In this document: one piece after another, positions 1 through 9,031 of the stretch
Position numbering within the stretch: the stretch's first letter is position 1
How the letters are laid out: every line of letters begins with the position of its first letter
Origin: Campylobacter concisus
GTDB lineage: Bacteria; Campylobacterota; Campylobacteria; Campylobacterales; Campylobacteraceae
Direction: 5' to 3'
DNA length: 64,000 bases
NCBI GenBank assembly: GCA_002092835.1
Contig: LVWL01000018.1
Location: 310,001 to 374,000 of the forward strand
The notes under the pieces: model-generated
Told to the model about the DNA's origin: nothing
What the model saw: only the letters and a program-made list of their open reading frames with translations
The model's database searches: none
Position numbers and translations under genes: made by a program

Positions 1-325
1 CATCGACGCCATATTCTAGGCTATATTTTTGAGAAAGCGTGATAAAAGGCAGTTTTTTTGGCTTACGAATAGGTACAAAAGGCAGCCTTAGCCTTGCTGC
101 AAGTGCCGCGCCAAAGATGAAGCCGCGAGACTCAATACCAGCGATGTAGTCGATATTTGCACCCTCATATCTCGCCACTAAATGATCTATCAAAAAGTTA
201 AATGCTTCTTTGTTGTTTAGTAGTGTCGTGATGTCGCGAAAGACTATGCCAGGCTTTGGAAAGTCGTTTATGCAGCGAATAGAGTTTAGTAAAAATTCTC
301 TTCCATTTTGATCTAAAATTTTCAT
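1..325 (-). CDS. apt: Adenine phosphoribosyltransferase (C-terminal part outside window)
   Basis: This is the N-terminal 108 residues of a purine-salvage enzyme that makes AMP from adenine and PRPP in the cytosol. Reading down from the ATG at 325, the protein begins [16 protein letters not shown], then has [15 protein letters not shown] and [16 protein letters not shown], the usual Apt N-terminal motifs. The substrate-binding loop and PRPP motif lie beyond the window edge. It is the last visible gene of a minus-strand run after rpiB and the coiled-coil gene, starting 20 bases after the stop of the latter. Confidence 0.93.
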   Translation of the reverse strand, partial: MKILDQNGREFLLNSIRCINDFPKPGIVFRDITTLLNNKEAFNFLIDHLVARYEGANIDYIAGIESRGFIFGAALAARLRLPFVPIRKPKKLPFITLSQKYSLEYGVD

Positions 326-345
326 AAATTTCCTTAAATTTGAGG

Positions 346-678
346 TTATAGTAGCGCTTCGATCTTGCCTTCAAGCTCACGGATGCGTTGTCTTAGCTTG
401 TCGTTTTCTAAGCGGTACTGGGAATTTCTTGTGCGAAGTGAGGTTACGTCGTTTTTGGTCTTATTTAGCTCGTCTGTCAAGATGTCGATGTTGCCTAGAC
501 TTCGTTGGAGTTGGATCTGAAATTTTCTTATGACGACCTCGGTGTCTTGGAGGTTATTTTTCATAAAATCTTTTGTCGCACGCTCTTTTTTTAGAAGCGT
601 TTTGAAGTAAAAAACCATGACGGTTAGGTAGATCGCAGCACAAATAAGAGCGGTAAAAACGATCCACTCGCCTATCAT
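346..678 (-). CDS. Small membrane-anchored coiled-coil protein
   Basis: A 110-residue protein of unknown function. Residues about 4-26 form one hydrophobic transmembrane segment ([20 protein letters not shown]), and the rest is charged and heptad-like, ending in a clear coiled coil (about 55-108). It probably sits in the inner membrane with a cytoplasmic coiled coil. Its ATG overlaps the rpiB stop in an ATGA arrangement (675-678), so translation is likely coupled to rpiB, and apt follows 20 bases on. The architecture resembles small division or cell-shape accessory proteins, but nothing in the sequence proves such a role. Confidence 0.75.
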   Translation of the reverse strand: MIGEWIVFTALICAAIYLTVMVFYFKTLLKKERATKDFMKNNLQDTEVVIRKFQIQLQRSLGNIDILTDELNKTKNDVTSLRTRNSQYRLENDKLRQRIRELEGKIEALL

Positions 679-1118
679 TTGCCTGCCTCAAGCTCTATTT
701 TTTTGACTCTTCTTTTGTGTCTGCCGCCTGCAAACTCAGTCTTTAAAAAGGCTTCTACTGCCGATATAGCCACACCTGCGCCGATAACCCTTGCACCAAA
801 AGCGATCACGTTTGCGTCGTTGTGCTCTCTTGCAAGTCTAGCGGTAAATTCGTCGTGGCAAAGGGCACACCTTACGTTTTCATGCCTGTTTGCAGCTATT
901 GATATACCTATGCCTGTGCCACAAACTAGCACGCCGTAGCAGTTAGGCTCAAGTTTGCTTGCTAGCAAATGCGCATAATCAGGGTAATCAACGCTATTTT
1001 TATCGTTTGTGCCAAGATCAACTACTTCGTATCCAAGCCCTTTAATAGCCTCTTTAAGCTCGTTTTTTAGCTCAAAACCAGCGTGATCGCTAGCTAAGAA
1101 AACTTTGTCTATCTTCAT
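675..1118 (-). CDS. rpiB: Ribose-5-phosphate isomerase B
   Basis: RpiB interconverts ribose 5-phosphate and ribulose 5-phosphate in the pentose phosphate pathway. The 147-residue product has the N-terminal LASDHAGFELK motif (Asp11-His12), the catalytic cysteine loop CGTGIGIS (Cys66) and ANRHENVRCALCHDEF, all typical of the RpiB/LacAB fold. I chose the ATG at 1118 because it begins at MKIDKVFLASDH and has a GGAC-type ribosome site upstream; a longer reading from 1154 adds an unconserved leader. It heads the minus-strand set rpiB, coiled-coil gene, apt. Confidence 0.93.
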   Translation of the reverse strand: MKIDKVFLASDHAGFELKNELKEAIKGLGYEVVDLGTNDKNSVDYPDYAHLLASKLEPNCYGVLVCGTGIGISIAANRHENVRCALCHDEFTARLAREHNDANVIAFGARVIGAGVAISAVEAFLKTEFAGGRHKRRVKKIELEAGK

Positions 1119-1143
1119 GAAAAGTCCGTTAAATTTTTTGTTG

Positions 1144-1149
1144 ATTATA
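1144..1149 (-). promoter_or_regulatory. Probable -10 box of the rpiB operon
   Basis: On the minus strand the bases read TATAAT inside GACTATAATC, 26 bases upstream of the rpiB start. It is back to back with the promoter of the gene at 1228, with about 50 bases between the two boxes. Confidence 0.5.
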
Positions 1150-1196
1150 GTCAAAGTTGCATTAAAATAAAATTTTACTCTCAGCCAAAATGAAGC

Positions 1197-1202
1197 TATA
1201 AT
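1197..1202 (+). promoter_or_regulatory. Probable -10 box of the DUF4139 gene
   Basis: TATAAT in the context AGCTATAATTTACC, 25 bases before the GTG start at 1228. A ribosome site AAGGAG (1217-1222) lies 5 bases before that GTG. Confidence 0.55.
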
Positions 1203-1227
1203 TTACCAAAAATTTAAAGGAGAAAAT

Positions 1228-2613
1228 GTGAAAAAAGTGCTCTTTTTGGTGGCTTCTACACTAGCCTTTGCAAATGAAAATTTGATAGAGATCTACACGG
1301 ATCAAACCATAATCACTCAAAAATTTAGTGACGCAAATAGCTCTTTTAGCGCCTTTGTACCAGAAGGCGTGCAGAGTGAGAGCATCATTATAAATGGTGA
1401 TTGTGACGCGAATGCTTATTTAAAAAAGATCAGTGAAGAAAATAGCCCAAGCTACATAAAATGGAAGCAAGAAGTTGCAAATTTAAGTAGCAAGCTTGAG
1501 GCGCTAAATGCAAGAGGTAGGTTTATAGAGCAAGCTTTGATAGAAGAAAACAAAAGTAACGATGTGACAAAAAGAGCTAATGAGTTTTATAAATTTAGCC
1601 TAGAAAATATCGAGAAAATTTCAGCTGCTAAAAGTGAGCTTGAAGCGCTTAATAAAAATGAGCCAAAGAGTGAGATGGCTGGATTTTTGCAGCTTGATAT
1701 GAAATTTGCTTGCAGTCCAAAAGAGGCGACGCTTTCATATATGGATGATGAGGCGCCAAAGACGCTAAATGAAATTTATGCAGACACAAAAAACAAAAAT
1801 ATCTTGATAAAACAAGAAATTTTACTCACCAACCCATATGCTAGTGAAGTTAAAAATTTAAAGCTCGCTATCTATCCAACCAGATATCAAAAGGCTCTTG
1901 CTCCAAGCAAGTTTTACCCTTGGTACGAGGAGAGCGAGGTGGAGGCTGATGGTTACGGTGCTTCAAAAAATATGCTAAGAGCTGCGAAAGTCACTGCTGA
2001 GGTCGCTGATATGCGTGTGCAAAGAGATGAGAACGAGTTTGCCAAAATTTGGAAGATAGATGGGATAAATTTAGCAAAAGGCGAGAGTAAATATATAACT
2101 TACGACACGCAAAAAATGGATGCAAATTTTAGCGTTTTTGCTGATTTTTACGGCTCACTAAAGGCATATAACGTAGCTAGCTTTAAGCTAAATGACGATC
2201 TAACGCCAGCTAAAACGCAGTTTTATGTTAATGGTGTGAGTGTTGGTAGTCCAAGCGAGTTTGAGATGAAAGCAAAAGATGAGCCAGTGCAGTTATTTTT
2301 AGGACAAAACGAGCTAATCGAGCTTAAAAAAGAGCGATTAAATAAATTGAAAAAGAGCTCGCTTCTTGGCAAAGACCGCATAAGCGAAGAGGGCTATGAG
2401 ATAAGTGTTAAAAATAACTCAAGTAAGAGTGTCGATGTCACTTTGGTTGAACGCGTGCCAGTATCTGCTGACGAGGCGGTAAAGGTCGAGATAAAGGGCT
2501 TTGATAAAAAAGATATCAGCAAAGATGGCAAGGTGGAGCTTAAATTTAGCCTTGCGCCAAAAGAGGAATTTAAAAAAGAGTACTCTTATAAGATCACAAA
2601 GCCAAAAATTTAG
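1228..2613 (+). CDS. DUF4139 (MuiA-like) exported protein
   Basis: A 461-residue protein with a signal peptide (MKKVLFLVASTLAFA) and the DUF4139/mucoidy-inhibitor-A-like architecture: an N-terminal beta domain, a coiled-coil helical hairpin at about 90-145, then a C-terminal beta domain ending in the family's typical pattern YEISVKNNSSKSVDVTLVERVPVS and a Tyr/Pro-rich close. The biochemical function of the family is unknown; the protein should act in the periplasm. Translation starts at GTG 1228, since the overlapping ATG at 1226 meets a stop at once. It is a single-gene unit that converges on the M50 protease gene. Confidence 0.75.
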   Translation: MKKVLFLVASTLAFANENLIEIYTDQTIITQKFSDANSSFSAFVPEGVQSESIIINGDCDANAYLKKISEENSPSYIKWKQEVANLSSKLEALNARGRFIEQALIEENKSNDVTKRANEFYKFSLENIEKISAAKSELEALNKNEPKSEMAGFLQLDMKFACSPKEATLSYMDDEAPKTLNEIYADTKNKNILIKQEILLTNPYASEVKNLKLAIYPTRYQKALAPSKFYPWYEESEVEADGYGASKNMLRAAKVTAEVADMRVQRDENEFAKIWKIDGINLAKGESKYITYDTQKMDANFSVFADFYGSLKAYNVASFKLNDDLTPAKTQFYVNGVSVGSPSEFEMKAKDEPVQLFLGQNELIELKKERLNKLKKSSLLGKDRISEEGYEISVKNNSSKSVDVTLVERVPVSADEAVKVEIKGFDKKDISKDGKVELKFSLAPKEEFKKEYSYKITKPKI

Positions 2614-2633
2614 AGCAAATTTACTCTAAATTT
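2606..2633. terminator. Bidirectional terminator between convergent genes
   Basis: A 10-base-pair perfect stem (AAATTTAGAG at 2606-2615, CTCTAAATTT at 2624-2633) with an 8-base loop overlaps the end of the DUF4139 gene and abuts the end of the M50 gene. It can serve both strands. Confidence 0.6.
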
Positions 2634-3291
2634 AGCCATTTATAAAGGCGCTTGCGATATCTAAAACGTATCTTGTCGGATAAAAGATAGTATCTTTTAA
2701 AGGCGAGACGAGGATGATGATAAGGATGACAAAGCCATATCGCGAGATGCCCTCAAGCTTTTCTGCCAGTGCGTGAAAGCCAAAATTTCTAAGCGCATAC
2801 TCGAGCGCGTGAAAGCCGTCAAGTGGCGGGATCGGATAGAGGTTAAAGATGGCTAACATCAAATTTAAAAGCGCAAGCGTAAATAAAAACTGAAGTAAAA
2901 TTTCAAAGGTTTCTATGTTTAGCAGAGCCTTTAACACAAAAAGCGACAAGATACCTAGGATGATGTTGTAGCAAATACCAGCTAGACTTACGTAGATAGC
3001 TGCCTTGTATCCGCCATTTCGCACGACTGTGTAGGTATTTACAGGCACTGGCTTTGCCCAGCCAAACATCATGCCAGTGCTTAGATAAAGCACCAGTGGC
3101 ACGATGATAGTGCCAACAAGATCGATGTGTTTTATTGGATTTATGCTAAGTCTGCCAAGGCTTTTTGCGGTGTTGTCGCCAAATTTATAAGCGACATATC
3201 CGTGAGCGATCTCGTGGCCTACGATGGCGATTATTAAAGAGATGACGATAGTGGCGACTTTTATGGGATCAAAATTAGTGAAGTCCATCAA
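2632..3291 (-). CDS. Site-2 protease family (M50) membrane metalloprotease
   Basis: A 219-residue multi-pass membrane zinc protease of the rhomboid-sized, PDZ-less S2P group. The zinc site HEIAH is at residues 26-30 in the first transmembrane helix, and the third ligand motif is in NLYPIPPLDGFHALEY (about 151-166). Such proteins cleave membrane-embedded substrates; the target here is unknown. The start overlaps the lepB stop by 17 bases, so it is likely co-translated with folD and lepB. Confidence 0.85.
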   Translation of the reverse strand: MMDFTNFDPIKVATIVISLIIAIVGHEIAHGYVAYKFGDNTAKSLGRLSINPIKHIDLVGTIIVPLVLYLSTGMMFGWAKPVPVNTYTVVRNGGYKAAIYVSLAGICYNIILGILSLFVLKALLNIETFEILLQFLFTLALLNLMLAIFNLYPIPPLDGFHALEYALRNFGFHALAEKLEGISRYGFVILIIILVSPLKDTIFYPTRYVLDIASAFING

Positions 3292-4180
3292 CTTCTCCCT
3301 CTTTTAGAGCTTGTTTTGTGAAAAACTCATCATTTTCTATCGTATCTACAAAGCGTCCGATACGCTCCCAGCGCACATTGTAGTTGCTATCCCAGCTAAA
3401 ATAAATAAACCAAGGCTGACCGACTATGTCCTTGTAAGCCACGCTTCCCCAAAAACGGCTATCGTTTGAGTGATCGCGGTTGTCGCCTATCATAAAGTAT
3501 TCATCTTTTGGCACTTTGACGTAAAAAGCGTTAAAGTTAAAATTTTGATTTTGCGGTAGTGAGCTAATGAGCGCTGGCTTCATAAAAACGTTTGATTTGT
3601 TTGTATTTAGCATGAAAACCATCTGCTCAAATAAATTTACATTTTCGTCGTAATGGATGCCACTAAATCTATACGGCTCTTTTATGAAAAGTTTGCCATC
3701 AAGCTCGGCTATGTCGCTGCATGAGTAGCCAAATTTACTCTCTTTGCCATTTAAATTTTCACGGCAGTTTGCCTTTATGAAGCTATCTCCCTCTTTTGGG
3801 CGCAGATAGAGGGCTTTTTCAGTAAAAACGATCTCGTCCTCGCTAGTTGCAAAGCAGCGCTTTACAAAGTGAGTTTTCTCATCGTTTGGATAGCGAAAAA
3901 CGACTATATCGCCCCTTGCAGGACCATCGCCAGTTATAAGGTGACCATTGTCATTTAGCTCAGGTAAAATTTTCACCTCAAGCCAAGGAATTCTTGGTGT
4001 TGGTATGCCATAAACATACTTTTTAGCAAATAAAAAATCCCCAACCAAAAGTGTGTTTTTCATCGAACCAGACGGGATCACAAAGGCTTGAGCCACAAAG
4101 AAAATGACAAGCAAAACGATGATAACCGTGCCTGTCCAGCTCGAGCAAAAGTCATAAAATTTAGTAAAAGCTCTCTTCAT
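3275..4180 (-). CDS. lepB: Signal peptidase I
   Basis: This enzyme removes signal peptides from Sec-exported proteins at the outer face of the inner membrane. The 301-residue product has one N-terminal membrane anchor (about 17-35), box B PSGSMKNTLL with catalytic Ser39, the general-base lysine in HFVKRCF (Lys108) and box E GDNRDHSNDSRFWG. The ATG at 4180 follows the folD stop by 4 bases and is preceded by GAGTGAGAT; a longer reading from 4216 would run into folD and is not supported. It lies between folD and the M50 protease gene, the folD-lepB pairing being the order I recall in C. jejuni. Confidence 0.95.
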   Translation of the reverse strand: MKRAFTKFYDFCSSWTGTVIIVLLVIFFVAQAFVIPSGSMKNTLLVGDFLFAKKYVYGIPTPRIPWLEVKILPELNDNGHLITGDGPARGDIVVFRYPNDEKTHFVKRCFATSEDEIVFTEKALYLRPKEGDSFIKANCRENLNGKESKFGYSCSDIAELDGKLFIKEPYRFSGIHYDENVNLFEQMVFMLNTNKSNVFMKPALISSLPQNQNFNFNAFYVKVPKDEYFMIGDNRDHSNDSRFWGSVAYKDIVGQPWFIYFSWDSNYNVRWERIGRFVDTIENDEFFTKQALKEGEVDGLH

Positions 4181-4184
4181 TATC

Positions 4185-5036
4185 TCACTCTTTAATTTTT
4201 TTTGCCTGTGCAGCAAGGATGGTGTTGTTTAAAAGCATGGCTATGGTCATAGGTCCAACGCCGCCAGGAACAGGCGTGATATATGAGCATTTTGGTGCGA
4301 CCTCTTCAAAATCCACATCGCCCACAAGCCTGCCATCATCAAGTCTATTTATGCCCACATCAACGACTACTGCGCCATCTTTTACCATATCAGCCTTTAA
4401 GAAAAATGGCTTGCCAATGGCTGCAACTATGAGGTCAGCATTTTTGCAAATTTCTTTTAAATTTTTAGTCTTGCTATGTGTCACAGTAACCGTTGCAGAG
4501 GCATTTAGGAGTAAATTTGCCATAGGCTTGCCAACGATGTTGCTTCTGCCGATCACCACTGCATTTAGCCCAGCCACTTCTATGCCATACTCTTTTAAAA
4601 TTTCCATCACACCAAGCGGTGTGCAAGGCACGAAGCCATCAAGTCCGCTAACAAGTTTGCCAACATTTACAGCGTGAAAGCCATCTACATCTTTTCGTGG
4701 ATCGATCGCTGCGAGCACGACGTTTGTATCGATATGCTTTGGCAGTGGCAGCTGAACCAAGATGCCGTGGATGCTATCGTCTAAATTTAGCACGTTTATA
4801 AGGGCAAGTAGCTCGTTTTGGGTTGTATTTTCGCTTAGACGGTGAGCCACGCTTTTTATGCCGTATTCGTTGCAGGCTTTCTCTTTGGCTCTAACGTATG
4901 TTTGAGATGCTTTATCTTCGCCGACTAAGACGACGGCCAAGGTTGGCTCAACACCAAATTTCTTTAGCTCATCAGCTCTTACTTTTACGCTTTCTTTGAC
5001 CTTTAAAGATACGGCTTTTCCGTCTAAAATTTTCAT
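4185..5036 (-). CDS. folD: Bifunctional methylenetetrahydrofolate dehydrogenase/cyclohydrolase
   Basis: FolD oxidises 5,10-methylene-THF and hydrolyses the methenyl form to 10-formyl-THF, supplying one-carbon units for purine and fMet-tRNA synthesis. The 283-residue protein carries YVRAKEKAC with the Tyr47/Lys51 catalytic pair, the nucleotide-binding [16 protein letters not shown], and the C-terminal signature [19 protein letters not shown]. Its length is normal for the family. It is the first gene of the folD-lepB-M50 run, with a probable promoter in the short gap to the divergent cytochrome gene. Confidence 0.96.
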   Translation of the reverse strand: MKILDGKAVSLKVKESVKVRADELKKFGVEPTLAVVLVGEDKASQTYVRAKEKACNEYGIKSVAHRLSENTTQNELLALINVLNLDDSIHGILVQLPLPKHIDTNVVLAAIDPRKDVDGFHAVNVGKLVSGLDGFVPCTPLGVMEILKEYGIEVAGLNAVVIGRSNIVGKPMANLLLNASATVTVTHSKTKNLKEICKNADLIVAAIGKPFFLKADMVKDGAVVVDVGINRLDDGRLVGDVDFEEVAPKCSYITPVPGGVGPMTIAMLLNNTILAAQAKKIKE

Positions 5037-5075
5037 ATTCGATCCTTACTTAAAAGCTTTTTTAATCACAAGGGT

Positions 5076-5086
5076 GGTATCATACC
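5076..5086. promoter_or_regulatory. Palindromic overlapping -10 region for folD and the cytochrome gene
   Basis: GGTATCATACC is an 11-base palindrome in the 83-base divergent gap. It reads TATGAT toward folD (minus) and TATCAT toward the cytochrome gene (plus), each a fair -10 box 34-43 bases from its start codon. Shared promoter use is inferred from position only. Confidence 0.35.
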
Positions 5087-5119
5087 TAAAAATAAATTAA
5101 ATTTTTAAAAGAGAGGTTT

Positions 5120-5725
5120 ATGAGGTCTGTTTTTTTGATTTTGCTTTTTTGCGTGGCGATTTTTGGTGCTGATTTTATCACAAAAACCGAGTACGCCAAG
5201 ATGCTATACCTAAATCCACGTGGCATAGGATGCGACAAATGTCACGGTGCAAAGGGCGAGGGTAGTCTGATATCCAAATACAAACACTTTGACAAAAAAA
5301 CAAACAAAACGGTTGATGATGAGCTTAGAGCACCAAAGATAAATGATATAGATTTTGAGAGCTTTAAAGCCGCTTTAACAAAGCCAAAAGGTGTCATGCC
5401 AAGCTACTTTTTAACAGACGAGGAGACAACCATCCTTTATGAATACATCACGAATAAGATGAAAACTCCTTTAAAAGCAGCAAAAGCGCAAAATTTAAAC
5501 AAGCCAGTTGATACTGATACGACGCAAAAACAGCCAGAGCAATCTGCTAAATCCGCCCCTGCTACAAAACCAGCTGAGTCAGCAAAAACTGCACCAGCTA
5601 AGCCAGCTGAGTCAGCAAAAACCGCCACTACGCAAGCACCAAAGTCAGCAGTAAAACCAGCTACAAACCCAAAAGATAATCAAAAAATAAATCTAAAAAC
5701 ACAAAATCAAAAGGATAAAAAATGA
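5120..5725 (+). CDS. Periplasmic monohaem c-type cytochrome with a repetitive Ala/Pro/Lys tail
   Basis: A signal peptide ([19 protein letters not shown]) is followed by a small cytochrome c domain with one haem site, [15 protein letters not shown] (residues about 33-47), and a plausible distal methionine in KGVMPSYF. From about residue 120 the protein becomes low-complexity, rich in Ala, Pro, Lys and Ser, with a 33-base direct repeat at DNA level (copies begin at 5570 and 5603, coding KPAESAKTA). The electron partner is unknown. Its TGA overlaps the hemL ATG, so the two are coupled. Position before hemL matches what I recall of Cj0854c in C. jejuni. Confidence 0.75.
   Translation: MRSVFLILLFCVAIFGADFITKTEYAKMLYLNPRGIGCDKCHGAKGEGSLISKYKHFDKKTNKTVDDELRAPKINDIDFESFKAALTKPKGVMPSYFLTDEETTILYEYITNKMKTPLKAAKAQNLNKPVDTDTTQKQPEQSAKSAPATKPAESAKTAPAKPAESAKTATTQAPKSAVKPATNPKDNQKINLKTQNQKDKK
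5570..5622 (+). repeat. 33-base in-gene direct repeat
   Basis: Two copies of CCAGCTGAGTCAGCAAAAAC lie at 5570-5589 and 5603-5622, a 33-base period, in the Ala/Pro/Lys tail of the cytochrome. Copy number could vary by slippage without breaking frame. Confidence 0.7.
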
Positions 5726-7005
5726 CAAATAAAGAGGCATTTAGCGAAGCCAAAAAATATATCCCAGGCGGGGTAAATTCACCAGTGCGAGCATTTGGTA
5801 GTGTTGGTGGTGAGCCTGTGATGATAGATCACGCTAGGGGTGCTTATCTATACGACGTCGAGGGCAAAAAATACCTTGACTTTATCCAAAGCTGGGGACC
5901 GCTCATATTTGGTCACTGCGACAAAGATATCGAAGAAGCTATCATCTCTGCTGTAAAACAAGGCGTATCTTACGGCGCGCCATCTCCAAAAGAGACCGCT
6001 CTAGCAAAGCTAATATGCGATGAGTTTAAACAAATAGATAAAATTCGCTTCGTTAGCTCTGGCACAGAGGCTACCATGAGCGCTATCAGAGTGGCTAGAG
6101 GATATGCTAAAAAAGATGGACTAATAAAATTTGAAGGCTGCTACCACGGACACAGCGATGCACTTCTTATCAAAGCAGGAAGTGGCGCTACGACATACGG
6201 CAACGCTTCAAGCAGCGGCGTGCCACAAGATGTTGTGAAAAACACTTATCTAGCAGTTTATAACGATATAGAAAGCGTAAAAGCCATCTTTGAAAACAAT
6301 AAAGACAAGATAGGCGTCGTCATAATCGAGCCTATCGCTGGAAATATGGGGCTTGTGCCAGCTGATAAGAAATTTTTAGAGGAGCTTAGAGCACTTTGCG
6401 ATAAATTTGGAGCTGTGCTTATCCTTGATGAGGTTATGAGTGGCTTTAGAGCTTCTCGGTTTGGATCATATCCATTTCACGAAGTGGACGCTGATCTCAT
6501 TACATTTGGCAAGGTTATAGGCGGAGGTATGAACGTCGCTGCATTTGGTGGCAAGGCTGAGATAATGGACTGCTTAAGCCCAGAGGGCGCTGTCTATCAA
6601 GCAGGCACGCTAAGTGGCAACCCAGTAGCGATGAGTGCTGGTATAGCGGCTATTTCTAAGATAAATAGCGATACAAATTTATATTCTAGACTTGAAAAAC
6701 TAGCTAAAAAACTAATGGACGGCTTTAAAGAGGCTGCAAAGAGTGCTGGCATTACTATCCAAACTGATGTTCGTGGCTCTATGTTTGGCTACTTTTTTAC
6801 AGATCACGCCGTAAAAAACTACGACGATGCGTTAAAGAGCGATACAAAGCTATTTGCTAAATTTCACCAAACGATGCTTAAGCGTGGAATTTATCTTGCA
6901 CCTAGCCAGTTTGAGACTGGATTTGTCTGCGATGCGATGAGTGAAGCGGATATCGATCTAGCGGTAAGCGCAGCTAAAGAGGCGTTTTTGGAGATAAAAG
7001 CCTAA
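5722..7005 (+). CDS. hemL: Glutamate-1-semialdehyde 2,1-aminomutase
   Basis: This PLP enzyme converts glutamate-1-semialdehyde to 5-aminolevulinate, the committed precursor of haem in the C5 pathway. The 427-residue product starts [25 protein letters not shown] and has [19 protein letters not shown] and the PLP-lysine motif [19 protein letters not shown], all diagnostic of HemL rather than other class III aminotransferases. It overlaps the cytochrome gene upstream (ATGA) and the AtpZ-like gene downstream (TAATG), so it sits inside a tightly packed transcript. Confidence 0.97.
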   Translation: MTNKEAFSEAKKYIPGGVNSPVRAFGSVGGEPVMIDHARGAYLYDVEGKKYLDFIQSWGPLIFGHCDKDIEEAIISAVKQGVSYGAPSPKETALAKLICDEFKQIDKIRFVSSGTEATMSAIRVARGYAKKDGLIKFEGCYHGHSDALLIKAGSGATTYGNASSSGVPQDVVKNTYLAVYNDIESVKAIFENNKDKIGVVIIEPIAGNMGLVPADKKFLEELRALCDKFGAVLILDEVMSGFRASRFGSYPFHEVDADLITFGKVIGGGMNVAAFGGKAEIMDCLSPEGAVYQAGTLSGNPVAMSAGIAAISKINSDTNLYSRLEKLAKKLMDGFKEAAKSAGITIQTDVRGSMFGYFFTDHAVKNYDDALKSDTKLFAKFHQTMLKRGIYLAPSQFETGFVCDAMSEADIDLAVSAAKEAFLEIKA

Positions 7006-7286
7006 TGGCAAAATTTAAGATAAAAGATATCGTAGCGGGTGCTGAGCAGCTAAGCCTTGGAGTTTCAATCGTAGTTGCGATCTTGCTTGGCACCGGACTT
7101 GGGTATTTTGTAAAAAAGGCTACAAATTTTACGCCAGCTCTTTGGATAGGCTTTGCTATTGGCATCGCAGCTGCCATTTTAAATGTCTATAAAGCTTACA
7201 AAGCACAGGTTAAAAGCCTAGATGAGCTAAAGGATGAGACTAGATATAAGGGCTATAAAAAAGACGATGATGACGAGGACGATTAG
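7005..7286 (+). CDS. AtpZ/AtpI-like small membrane protein
   Basis: A 93-residue protein with two transmembrane helices (about 18-36 and 42-60) separated by a tight turn, and a highly acidic C-terminus. The pattern GLGYFVKKATNFTPALWIGFAIGIAAA resembles the AtpZ/AtpI family, small proteins linked to assembly or magnesium supply of F-type ATP synthase, though no atp genes are nearby. Its ATG shares one base with the hemL stop. Conserved position after hemL suggests the same product as C. jejuni Cj0852c; function is inferred from family only. Confidence 0.6.
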   Translation: MAKFKIKDIVAGAEQLSLGVSIVVAILLGTGLGYFVKKATNFTPALWIGFAIGIAAAILNVYKAYKAQVKSLDELKDETRYKGYKKDDDDEDD

Positions 7287-7794
7287 CAGGATTTTTATTT
7301 GCTACTTTGCGCTTTGGCTAGCCCTTAGCGTGGTTGGCAAATTTATATCAAATCAATTTTTTATAAGCTCACAAATTTCATTTTTTGCCTCGCTTATCAT
7401 CCTAACGGCTAGCTTTTTTGCCTATAAAAATCGCATAAACTCAAGGCTAGAAAATGCAAGAGATGAAATTTTAGCCAAGATAGAAGAAGAGGATGAAGAG
7501 GATGAAGAAAATTTGCCCCAGAGGGAGGCAAAAGAGTTTAGCCTAAAAGATGAAAAAGCAAGGCTAAAAAAGCAGAAATTTTCATTTAAAGATAGAAGCT
7601 TTGTGGCAGCTTTTATGCCTTATCGCTTGGTTGCGTATGCGATACTTTTTTTTGGATTTATATTTTTAAAAAATGAAAATTTACTAAACGTGCCTGGCTT
7701 TTTAGTTGGGCTTGCTCCGATGCCAATTGGCGCATTTATTTTTGGGCTTATGGAGAATAAGTTTAATACCACAAAGGATACTGATGGCAAGTAG
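7267..7794 (+). CDS. Hypothetical four-helix membrane protein with acidic cytoplasmic loop
   Basis: About 175 residues. There are two N-terminal transmembrane segments (FICYFALWLALSVVG; ISFFASLIILTASFFAY), a charged middle with the acidic run EEEDEEDEEN and basic stretches, then two more hydrophobic segments (LVAYAILFFGFIFL; VGLAPMPIGAFIFGL). I place the start at the ATG ATG pair at 7267/7270, overlapping the AtpZ-like gene by about 20 bases; a longer reading from 7234 would lie deep inside that gene. I recognise no named family. It also overlaps the next MFS gene by 11 bases. Confidence 0.65.
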   Translation: MMTRTISRIFICYFALWLALSVVGKFISNQFFISSQISFFASLIILTASFFAYKNRINSRLENARDEILAKIEEEDEEDEENLPQREAKEFSLKDEKARLKKQKFSFKDRSFVAAFMPYRLVAYAILFFGFIFLKNENLLNVPGFLVGLAPMPIGAFIFGLMENKFNTTKDTDGK

Positions 7795-9028
7795 CTTTAG
7801 GATCATCCGCTCGATGGGACCGCTATTTTTGGGCATGAGTTTGCTTTTTATCGGAAATGGCCTAGTCATCGCATCTTGTAGCGCACTTCTTAAGCAAAAT
7901 GGAGTGGGTGAGCTAGAGATTGGATTAATCAATACAGGCTTTTTTGTAGGCGCGTTAATTAGCACCATTACAGCTCACAGAGTCATCTCAACTACTGGCC
8001 ACATAAGAGCCTTTGCCATCTTTTCAGCCATTTTTGCAGTCTCAGCTATGCTTCATGCGGTAAATCAAAATTTAGCATTCTGGGCGATCTTGCGTGCATT
8101 TTTGGGATATTGCTACTATGCGCTTTTGATGGTTATAGAAAGCTGGCTAAATGCAAAAATTCCAAATAAAATAAGATCTCGCGTGATAGCCTTTTATGAA
8201 GGCGTTTTTTACACAAGTTTTGGACTTGGCATTTTGATCTTGGCGCTTAACCTTAATACCTTTGAAATTTTTATCATAAGTGCAGCTTTTATCATGCTCT
8301 CAAGCATTCCTTTAAATTTGATCCGTATAAATCAGCCTCAAATCCCAGAGCGTCAGCCCATAAACATCCCAAAAATTTTTGGTATCGTTCCGCTTGCTCT
8401 TGTTGGCGCGCTCATTGCAGGCTTAGCAATAAATGGCTTTTTTTCGATGGCAAGCCTTTTTGTTTTGCTTCAAGGATACGGCACAAAAGAGGCATCGTTT
8501 TTTATGACGGTTGCGATGATCGGAGGCTTTTTAGCTCAAGTTTTTATCGGTAGTTTTTCTGATAGATATGGCAGAAGGCCAGCTATTTTGCTTTGTAGCA
8601 GCGTGGCTTTAATAAGCGCGGTTTTGTTTTTGCTAAATGGCAAAAATTTAACGATTGAATATCTACTTTCATTCTTTTTTGGAGCTGGAATTTTTTGCAC
8701 ATATGGACTTTCTTTAGCTAGAGCAAATGATGAGATCACAGACAAGACAAAGAGTGTGCAAGTCGCACGTGCTTTGCTATTTAGCTACTCTTTGGCTTCG
8801 CTTTTCTCACCGCTTCTTATGAGCTATGCGATGAAAATTTTTGGAGCATTTGGCTTTATCTATGTTTATTTGGTGCTTTTTGCTGGGCTTATTTTATTTG
8901 CACTAACGCAAAAGACAATACCACAGCACATGAGAAAAGAGTATAACGACAGGCTCGTTGCAAGGACGGCTGGTATCGCTACTATTGAGCAAAATGGAAA
9001 TTTTGTCGATAGAAAAAATAAAAAGTAA
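7784..9028 (+). CDS. MFS transporter (YfcJ/UMF type)
   Basis: A twelve-helix major facilitator protein of 414 residues. The inter-helix motif A appears as GSFSDRYGRRPAIL after helix 7-8, and the N-terminal half has the typical YALLMVIESWLNAKIPNKIRSR loop seen in this group of uncharacterised efflux-type carriers. The substrate is unknown. The start ATG at 7784 has AAGGA (7774-7778) upstream and overlaps the preceding gene by 11 bases; an upstream in-frame start at 7706 adds a non-MFS leader. It is followed 3 bases later by the FliK-like gene. Confidence 0.85.
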   Translation: MASSFRIIRSMGPLFLGMSLLFIGNGLVIASCSALLKQNGVGELEIGLINTGFFVGALISTITAHRVISTTGHIRAFAIFSAIFAVSAMLHAVNQNLAFWAILRAFLGYCYYALLMVIESWLNAKIPNKIRSRVIAFYEGVFYTSFGLGILILALNLNTFEIFIISAAFIMLSSIPLNLIRINQPQIPERQPINIPKIFGIVPLALVGALIAGLAINGFFSMASLFVLLQGYGTKEASFFMTVAMIGGFLAQVFIGSFSDRYGRRPAILLCSSVALISAVLFLLNGKNLTIEYLLSFFFGAGIFCTYGLSLARANDEITDKTKSVQVARALLFSYSLASLFSPLLMSYAMKIFGAFGFIYVYLVLFAGLILFALTQKTIPQHMRKEYNDRLVARTAGIATIEQNGNFVDRKNKK

Positions 9029-9031
9029 AAA

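Noticed and set aside
4219..4677. 152-residue plus-strand ORF opposite folD
   Set aside because: It is an antisense shadow of folD, with composition explained by the folD codons and no start signal.
5540..5640. CRISPR-like short repeats
   Set aside because: Only two copies with a 33-base period inside an open frame; this is a protein repeat, not an array.
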